A DNA stretch of 7,114 nt, from positions 1 through 7,114 of the forward strand of contig QMSL01000069.1 of assembly GCA_003649665.1 (NCBI GenBank), written 5' to 3'. Below, in pieces: positions 1 through 3,854 of the stretch. The DNA is from Thermoprotei archaeon. Lineage in GTDB: Archaea > Thermoproteota > Thermoprotei > QMSL01 > B3-G16. The position numbers and the translations under genes were made by a program. Each line of letters starts with the position of its first letter. Within the stretch, counting starts at the first letter, position 1. The notes beneath the pieces were generated by a model. That model worked only from the letters and a program-made list of their open reading frames with translations, was not told the origin of the DNA and searched no databases.

Positions 1-540
1 AGCAATAAAATAGGTAAGGTCATAGCCTCTGAGTCCTTGACGATAATTGATGATGGAGTTAAACCTGGAGGTTATCATACCGCTAAGTTTGATGCAGAGG
101 GAAGTCCTAGGAGGAAAACCATAGTAATTGAGGGAGGAGTTCTTAAAAACTTCCTCCATAATACGTACACTGCTAATATACTTAAGGCTGAGCCCACAGG
201 TAATGCAACGAGCTTACTAACAGTAGGACATACGAACCTAGATATAAGACCTGGCGATAGCACCTTAGAGGAGCTTATAGAGAGCGTAAAAGAGGGAATT
301 CTTGTAGAGAGATTCTCCGGTAATATGCGTTTTGAAGACGGACTAATTTCCGGTGTAGCTAAACAGGCATATAAGATAGAGAATGGGAAGATAGTATATC
401 CAGTAAGAGAGTGCATGATTTATGGGAATATATACCAGATGGCGAGACAAATAAGCGGGTTGACTAAGGAGAGAAGGGAATGTTATGGAATTATAACGCC
501 TATAGTCCGCATAGATAACGTAACAATAGTAGGCAGATAG
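1..540 (+). CDS. TldE/PmbA-like protein of the TldD/TldE metalloprotease family, C-terminal part
   Basis: The reading frame is open from base 1 to the TAG stop at 538-540, so about 179 C-terminal residues of a roughly 440-residue family are visible and the start lies upstream of the window. An apparent TTG start at base 37 is an internal leucine (context ASESLTIIDD). Family hallmarks are the segment IIDDG..PGG, the stretch reading FDAEGSPRRKTIVIEGGVLKNFL, then NTYTA and TGNA, the Asn-rich NLDIRPGDSTLEELI, and a near-terminal YPVRE..IYGN. The end (GIITPIVRIDNVTIVGR) resembles the TldE/PmbA half (typical ending SLLIDGMTVAG) rather than TldD, which carries the HEXXXH zinc site. As known for the family, TldD and TldE form a heteromeric peptidase that degrades or matures small peptides; TldE is the non-catalytic partner. 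A tldD gene would be expected just upstream. The stop lies 2 bases from the convergent gene at 543. The family call is solid; the subunit call is an inference. Confidence 0.85.
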   Translation, partial: SNKIGKVIASESLTIIDDGVKPGGYHTAKFDAEGSPRRKTIVIEGGVLKNFLHNTYTANILKAEPTGNATSLLTVGHTNLDIRPGDSTLEELIESVKEGILVERFSGNMRFEDGLISGVAKQAYKIENGKIVYPVRECMIYGNIYQMARQISGLTKERRECYGIITPIVRIDNVTIVGR

Positions 541-542
541 GC

Positions 543-1148
543 TCATAATCCCTCATACCAAGGGATCCCCCTTCTTTTCAACTCCCTCATTAGTACATAG
601 AGAGGAAGTGCGCTAAGGAGAGTGTGTAACACATTGAATATTGCAGTGAAGACCACTATCAATCCCATTGCTCCAATCTCTCTTACATCAATATTTAAGA
701 AGCGAGATAGGCATTCAGCTCCATAATTAAGGAATGAGGGACTTATGAACTTGAGCACTACGTAATTTGCTATACTCATGGATGCACATCTTATGACGAA
801 TGCCATTAATAGGCCATAGATAAATGCTCTACTTAAGCTCTCTCTCCTTAGGCGAATCCCTAAGTAGAAGCCCAATATCATTGAGACAACAGCTATGTAT
901 TTCATTGAGGGACCGAGTATCCATCCTCTTAGGAACGATAAAGCTACAAAGTGAATAGAAGCTACGCATAAGGCGCACCAGACATCAAATAGGCCGAGCG
1001 TTAATATAGATGGGATCTCCGCTAGATCGAACTTTAAGTAAGGGAGTGGAGGATAAGGTATTTCTATTCCAAACAACGTTATTATCACTGCCATCGCACC
1101 CATTATGGCCGAACAGGCTACTTTTAGACTAGTCCTCTGCAAACTCAT
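543..1148 (-). CDS. ECF transporter substrate-specific (S) component, RibU-like
   Basis: This 201-residue, very hydrophobic protein has about five to six membrane segments (roughly residues 8-28, 46-72, 80-100, 107-135 and 158-188) and a basic tail (RELKRRG), the size and topology of ECF S components. Segment 1 contains AIMGA (residues 14-18), the AxxxA motif that S components use to dock on EcfT. The stretch PYLKFDLAEIPSILTLGLF (36-54) closely resembles the riboflavin family RibU/FmnP, where KFDxxxIP is typical. The likely role is to bind riboflavin or a related vitamin at the membrane and deliver it through a shared EcfAT energy module. No EcfA or EcfT gene is in the window, which fits group II ECF systems. 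ATG was chosen; GGGTGG lies about 10 bases upstream. The S-component call is firm, but the substrate is an inference and no FMN riboswitch is evident upstream. A C/D box sRNA lies just upstream on the same strand. Confidence 0.75.
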   Translation of the reverse strand: MSLQRTSLKVACSAIMGAMAVIITLFGIEIPYPPLPYLKFDLAEIPSILTLGLFDVWCALCVASIHFVALSFLRGWILGPSMKYIAVVSMILGFYLGIRLRRESLSRAFIYGLLMAFVIRCASMSIANYVVLKFISPSFLNYGAECLSRFLNIDVREIGAMGLIVVFTAIFNVLHTLLSALPLYVLMRELKRRGIPWYEGL

Positions 1149-1214
1149 TTTTTAGTAGCCACCCAATTATGAGTAAGGAGATATCCTAATAAGCTTATCC
1201 CTCAAGAGAAGTAG

Positions 1215-1228
1215 TTATAATATAATAT
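1215..1228 (-). promoter_or_regulatory. Candidate TATA element for the ECF S-component gene
   Basis: Read on the minus strand, an AT-only stretch (TATTATATTATAA) lies about 70 bases upstream of the ATG at 1148. A start of transcription about 25 bases downstream would give a leader of roughly 45 bases. It directly abuts box D of the C/D box sRNA, so the sRNA 3' end and this promoter would overlap. No transcript data support it, and cotranscription with the sRNA is an alternative. Confidence 0.3.
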
Positions 1229-1280
1229 CAGCCCGATGGCCATCATCACAACTCAGCCGCTCCACTCCTTCATCACTTCC
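1224..1280 (-). ncRNA. C/D box guide sRNA (2'-O-methylation guide), canonical
   Basis: The minus strand shows all four boxes in perfect form and order. Box C GTGATGA is at 1276-1270, followed by a 13-nt guide AGGAGTGGAGCGG and box D' CTGA at 1256-1253. After a 3-nt spacer come box C' GTGATGA at 1249-1243, an 11-nt guide TGGCCATCGGG and box D CTGA at 1231-1228. Core length is 49 nt, typical of archaeal C/D sRNAs, which assemble with L7Ae, Nop5 and fibrillarin to methylate rRNA or tRNA. By the box D plus five rule, the predicted targets are CCGCU (U methylated) within CCGCUCCACUCCU for the D' guide, and CCCGA (A methylated) within CCCGAUGGCCA for the D guide. I could not match these to a specific rRNA or tRNA from memory. 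No strong terminal stem is visible. A TATA box sits 30 bases upstream of box C. Exact ends are estimates. Confidence 0.9.
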
Positions 1281-1306
1281 CAGTAATAATTGTTGCTAAT
1301 CGTCTA

Positions 1307-1320
1307 TATTATAAGTTCGT
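1307..1320 (-). promoter_or_regulatory. TATA box (with possible BRE) of the C/D box sRNA
   Basis: On the minus strand AACGAAC is followed by TTATAATA (1314-1307). The TATA centre is about 34 bases upstream of box C. A start about 25-27 bases downstream would therefore place the RNA 5' end some 5-8 bases before box C, as expected for an independently transcribed archaeal sRNA. The spacing is read directly; promoter activity is inferred. Confidence 0.6.
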
Positions 1321-1350
1321 TGCTTCGTCATAAGAGGAATCTAATTTCAT

Positions 1351-1366
1351 CGAAAGATTTTTAGGA
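1351..1366 (+). promoter_or_regulatory. Candidate BRE/TATA of the protein disulfide oxidoreductase gene
   Basis: CGAAAG followed by ATTTTTAGG on the plus strand resembles a BRE plus a TATA element. Its centre is about 44 bases upstream of the GTG at 1404, giving a predicted leader of about 18 bases. That leader would include the purine-rich AGGGAAGGAT, a plausible ribosome binding site. No second signal of similar quality is seen in this interval on this strand. Confidence 0.4.
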
Positions 1367-1403
1367 GACACTCATCCGATTCATTTAAGAAGGGAAGGAT
1401 ATC

Positions 1404-2036
1404 GTGCCCGTAAAAATAGATGAAAAAACCCTTGAGAGGGTAAGGGAATACTTCAGTAAGTTAGAGAATAACGTAAGGATATATTATGCCATTCCAGAAG
1501 GGGGGAGCAAGTATGGAACGCTTGTCAGAGAATTGCTTGAGATATTGGACGGATTAAGCGAAAAAGTAACTGCCATAGAGATGAGCAAGAAGTTTATTGA
1601 AGAACATGAAATAGATAAGAGACCTGCAATTGTAATACATGGCAAGAAGGAGTATAATATAAGGTACTTTGGAGTACCAATGGGCTATGAGTTTGGAGTT
1701 CTAATAGAAGACATAGTCTATGCATCAAAAGGAGTTCCAGATCTACCTCAGGAGATAATATCGAAGATCTCCTCTATAGACAGAAGAGTGCATATACAAG
1801 TATTCGTAACGCCTTCCTGTCCCTATTGCCCCATTATGGCTAAAGCATCACATATGTATGCTATTGCGAACCTCAATATAGTTGCGGACGTGATTGAAGT
1901 AATGGAGTTTCCCAGTCTTGCTGATAAATATAAAGTATACGCAGTTCCAAAAGTCGTAATCAATGACGAAATAGAATTTGAGGGTGCAGTACCCCACGAA
2001 TTCTTTGTGGAGAAAATAGTGGAATCATTAAGTTAA
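1404..2036 (+). CDS. Protein disulfide oxidoreductase, double-thioredoxin fold, one CXXC lost
   Basis: This 210-residue protein has the two-unit layout of archaeal Pdo proteins (about 210-240 residues), cytosolic enzymes that make, break or shuffle disulfides in hyperthermophiles. The C-terminal unit keeps the active site VTPSCPYCPIMA with C139 and C142, the matching cis-proline in AVPKVV (P182), and the ending FEGAVPHEFFVEKI. The N-terminal unit keeps its cis-proline region (RPAIVIHG, P74) and YFGVPMGYEFGVLIEDIV. However, where the family usually has CXXC it reads GGSKYGTLVREL (33-44), so both cysteines are replaced (S35 and G38). Only one redox centre remains, so it may act as a reductant-driven thiol transferase rather than a two-site isomerase. 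GTG was chosen because the protein then starts where the family does and AGGGAAGGAT lies just upstream. It converges, 2 bases apart, with a thioredoxin-reductase-like gene, its likely partner. Confidence 0.9.
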   Translation: MPVKIDEKTLERVREYFSKLENNVRIYYAIPEGGSKYGTLVRELLEILDGLSEKVTAIEMSKKFIEEHEIDKRPAIVIHGKKEYNIRYFGVPMGYEFGVLIEDIVYASKGVPDLPQEIISKISSIDRRVHIQVFVTPSCPYCPIMAKASHMYAIANLNIVADVIEVMEFPSLADKYKVYAVPKVVINDEIEFEGAVPHEFFVEKIVESLS

Positions 2037-2038
2037 TT

Positions 2039-3034
2039 TTATAACTTTAGGAAGAAGCCTCCCTCTTCTTCCTTCCTCTCTATGGGGACATGCCTCCAAT
2101 CACTAGTTATTGTCGAAAGCCCCTTTATTTTCGCAATATAATTATATGCTGAGAGGGCAGCAATAGCTCCCTGTGCGGCCGATATTATTGCCTGCTTATA
2201 TGGAATATCAGTGACATCGCCTGCTGCAAACACGCCTTCCCTCGAGGTCTTGCATAGTTTATCAACTATTATCTCCCCTTTTTCATTAAGTTTTATGAAC
2301 CCTTTAAGGAATTCAGTTTTTACTTCATATCCCATTTCGATGAACACTCCATCAACATTTAATTCCTTGACCTCACCAGTTTTAAGATCCTTAATCACAA
2401 TTGATTTAACCTTAATATCTCCCTTTATCTCAATGACTTTACTATTTGGCATAAGCTTCACATTACCCTTAGAGAGAAGATAGTTAAGCCTTTCCTTACT
2501 GATGGCGCCTGGAGTCGACCCTGGGAATATCCAATAACACTCCTTGACAACTTCAGATAAAGTCAACGCACCATGAAGGCCTGCTTCTCCAATGCCGACA
2601 AGAGCCACTTTTTTCCCTTTAAATAGAGGGGCATCGCATATAGTACAATATGATACGCCTCTTCCCTTGAATTTACTTTCACCTGGAACTTTTAGCTCTC
2701 TAGGAGCCTTTCCAATGGCTAATATTAAGGCTAGAGACTTATACTCCTTGCCAGTAACAGTCTTAACTAAGAATGCCCTACCATCACTCTTAACCTCGTT
2801 AACTTCGTCAAATAACATGCTTATACCATAATTTCTTACTTGCTCTTCTATCTTCCTTATTAGCTCCATTCCACTAATTGATGAGAAACCAGGATAGTTC
2901 TGTATTTCAGGAGCAAGTATCGCTTGACCACCTAAATCTCTACTAATTAATAGAGTCTTAAGGCCAAGCCTTGCGCTATAAAGAGCTGCGGAAAGGCCAG
3001 CAATTCCAGCTCCAATTATTAATACGTCATACAT
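2039..3034 (-). CDS. Thioredoxin-disulfide reductase-like FAD flavoprotein with atypical pyridine-nucleotide site
   Basis: This 331-residue protein has the low-molecular-weight thioredoxin reductase architecture. The N-terminal FAD site is IIGAGIAG (residues 6-13) with GGQ...IQNYPGF (35-50); the redox centre is SYCTICDAPLF (C130, C133); the C-terminal FAD motif is GVFAAGDV (267-274) followed by KQAIISAAQGAIAA. In typical enzymes the nucleotide domain has GGGxSAxEEA followed by an HRRxxxR motif that contacts the NADPH 2'-phosphate. Here it reads VGIGEAGLHGAL (146-157), and the later stretch is CYWIFPGSTPGAI (166-178), without the arginines. The electron donor is therefore uncertain: NADH or another donor (as for some archaeal homologues that do not use NADPH) is possible. 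A charged tail (RKEEEGGFFLKL) extends past the usual end. It is expected to reduce the neighbouring convergent oxidoreductase. ATG was chosen; AGGGGT lies 8 bases upstream. Calling it trxB would imply an NADPH enzyme, so no symbol is given. Confidence 0.88.
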   Translation of the reverse strand: MYDVLIIGAGIAGLSAALYSARLGLKTLLISRDLGGQAILAPEIQNYPGFSSISGMELIRKIEEQVRNYGISMLFDEVNEVKSDGRAFLVKTVTGKEYKSLALILAIGKAPRELKVPGESKFKGRGVSYCTICDAPLFKGKKVALVGIGEAGLHGALTLSEVVKECYWIFPGSTPGAISKERLNYLLSKGNVKLMPNSKVIEIKGDIKVKSIVIKDLKTGEVKELNVDGVFIEMGYEVKTEFLKGFIKLNEKGEIIVDKLCKTSREGVFAAGDVTDIPYKQAIISAAQGAIAALSAYNYIAKIKGLSTITSDWRHVPIERKEEEGGFFLKL

Positions 3035-3065
3035 ATTCCATTACCCCTTGATATTTACGGTTAGC

Positions 3066-3084
3066 GATTTAGATTTTTATTAGA
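3066..3084 (-). promoter_or_regulatory. Candidate promoter of the thioredoxin-reductase-like gene
   Basis: An AT-rich minus-strand stretch (CTAATAAAAATCTAAATC) lies 32-50 bases upstream of the ATG at 3034. It would give a very short leader of about 10-15 bases carrying AGGGGT. It is not a strong match to the archaeal TATA consensus and is offered as the best candidate in this interval. Confidence 0.3.
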
Positions 3085-3116
3085 TGTGAACACAGAAGAA
3101 CACTCGATAATCACTA

Positions 3117-3129
3117 CTTATCTGATAAG
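3117..3129. repeat. 13-bp palindrome upstream of the reductase gene
   Basis: CTTATC T GATAAG is a perfect inverted repeat with 6-bp arms around one central base. It lies 83-95 bases upstream of the reductase start and just beyond the 3' end of the second sRNA. It could be an operator or a small 3' hairpin, but it is too short to be sure it is not chance. Confidence 0.35.
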
Positions 3130-3132
3130 AGG

Positions 3133-3193
3133 AACGGTCAGAAGGAGATGCCCGTTCATCAATCACTCCGGAAACCTTTACATCATCCCCGTT
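3133..3193 (-). ncRNA. Probable C/D box guide sRNA with closing stem
   Basis: On the minus strand, box C ATGATGT (3186-3180, one mismatch to RUGAUGA) is followed by a 13-nt guide AAAGGTTTCCGGA. Next come a degenerate box D' GTGA (3166-3163), box C' TTGATGA (3162-3156), a 14-nt guide ACGGGCATCTCCTT and a perfect box D CTGA (3141-3138). The flanks pair: AACGG (3193-3189) before box C is complementary to CCGTT (3137-3133) after box D, giving a 5-bp terminal stem with a short GG bulge next to the kink-turn. Predicted targets are UCCGG (G methylated) within UCCGGAAACCUUU for the D' guide and AAGGA (A methylated) within AAGGAGAUGCCC for the D guide. It starts about 46 bases after the CYTH stop. An ATTAATA element near 3213-3219 is placed like the TATA box of the first sRNA, so it may have its own promoter or be processed from operon read-through. 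D' is weak and D'/C' spacing is nearly zero, hence the lower confidence. Confidence 0.7.
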
Positions 3194-3238
3194 TAACTTT
3201 AGTTTCCCTAGGTATTAATGTGGTTCATACTATTAATA

Positions 3239-3835
3239 TTATTCCCTTGCATCCTGATTATTCTTCTCATGGCTTTGGGGAACTAATGCATATTTATTAC
3301 TCTTGGCTAGAAACATTTCCAGATATGACTTAGTAATGACCTCCTTTAAGTTTAACTTCTTTATAATATCATTCAATATCTTCTCTCCCTCTCTTACTTC
3401 ATTACATAATACCTCGATTTCAAGGAACGTTCCTAAGCCCTTTACATCATCAAGGAGGAAATTCACAGTTTTGCCTAGTATATCTGCCTGATATGTTTCC
3501 CTCTCCTTAAATATGTGTGCTATAGGAACGAAGCCCAATCTCCTTAAGAGCTCTAATGTTAAGTTATAATCACTAACCTCGACTTCTATTTCCGTTCTAG
3601 ACTTGAAAAGACTGCTTTTAATAGCTTTATAAGTCAATAAATTACGTCCGTCTACCTTTCTTAGCCTGAGTACCTCGCCTGTTTGTTTAAAGTCCCTATT
3701 AGGATGATTAAAGTATATATCCTTCTCAATTCTTGAGGAGATGAAACGTGCCCCTATACGTCTGAGCAATTCATATGCCTGCTCCTTACTCTTTAACTTA
3801 ACCTTTACTTCGACTTCTATCTGTTCATTCTTCAA
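3239..3835 (-). CDS. CYTH-domain protein, class IV adenylate cyclase (CyaB)-like
   Basis: This 198-residue protein has the triphosphate-tunnel (CYTH) signature in order. The N-terminal ExExK is EVEVK (E7, E9, K11). It is followed by VLRLRK (R57, R59), LTYK (K70), a second acidic strand RTEIEVEV (80-87), LLDDVKGLGTFLEIEV (127-142) and the closing KSYLE (169-173). These residues bind metal and the triphosphate of nucleotides or inorganic triphosphate. Archaeal members are often annotated as CyaB adenylate cyclases, but most are probably thiamine-triphosphatase or polyphosphatase-like enzymes, so the substrate is unknown. The tail after about residue 178 is charged and probably disordered. The TTG start is well supported: a perfect GGTGAT ribosome binding site sits 6 bases upstream, and the ExExK falls near the N-terminus as usual. 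It lies 19 bases after the ligase stop and is probably cotranscribed with it. Confidence 0.85.
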   Translation of the reverse strand: MKNEQIEVEVKVKLKSKEQAYELLRRIGARFISSRIEKDIYFNHPNRDFKQTGEVLRLRKVDGRNLLTYKAIKSSLFKSRTEIEVEVSDYNLTLELLRRLGFVPIAHIFKERETYQADILGKTVNFLLDDVKGLGTFLEIEVLCNEVREGEKILNDIIKKLNLKEVITKSYLEMFLAKSNKYALVPQSHEKNNQDARE

Positions 3836-3841
3836 GCGCTT

Positions 3842-3847
3842 ATCACC
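3842..3847 (-). promoter_or_regulatory. Perfect archaeal ribosome binding site deciding the TTG start of the CYTH gene
   Basis: GGTGAT on the minus strand matches the archaeal 16S 3' end (anti-SD AUCACC) and lies 6 bases before the TTG at 3835, inside the 19-base gap after the ligase. It makes the rare TTG the clear start. Confidence 0.75.
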
Positions 3848-3854
3848 ACAGGAT

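Noticed and set aside
37..540. A complete 167-residue gene starting at base 37
   Set aside because: The codon at 37 is TTG inside a frame that is open from base 1 and encodes family-typical residues before it (ASES), so the gene is a fragment cut by the window edge.
560..578. Possible intrinsic terminator for the tldE-like gene (stem AAGGG/CCCTT followed by CTTTT)
   Set aside because: The stem is only 5 bp, lies inside the coding sequence of the opposing gene (KRRGIP), and archaeal termination does not need such hairpins; likely coincidence.
1189..1198. 10-bp palindrome ATAAGCTTAT upstream of the ECF gene as an operator
   Set aside because: Short, AT-rich and at no standard distance from a clear promoter; palindromes of this length are expected by chance in AT-rich gaps.
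3132..3157. Inverted repeat GAACGG/CCGTTC read as a hairpin on its own
   Set aside because: The same AACGG at 3133-3137 pairs better with CCGTT at 3189-3193 as the closing stem of the C/D sRNA, which explains it together with the boxes.
3148..3333. A 61-residue plus-strand reading frame starting in the 3035-3238 gap
   Set aside because: It overlaps the C/D sRNA and the CYTH gene on the other strand, has no ribosome binding site of note and no recognisable protein features.
3722..3775. A third C/D box-like pattern (GAGATGA followed 15 bases later by CTGA) on the plus strand
   Set aside because: It lies inside the CYTH coding sequence, and no C' and second D box follow at proper spacing.
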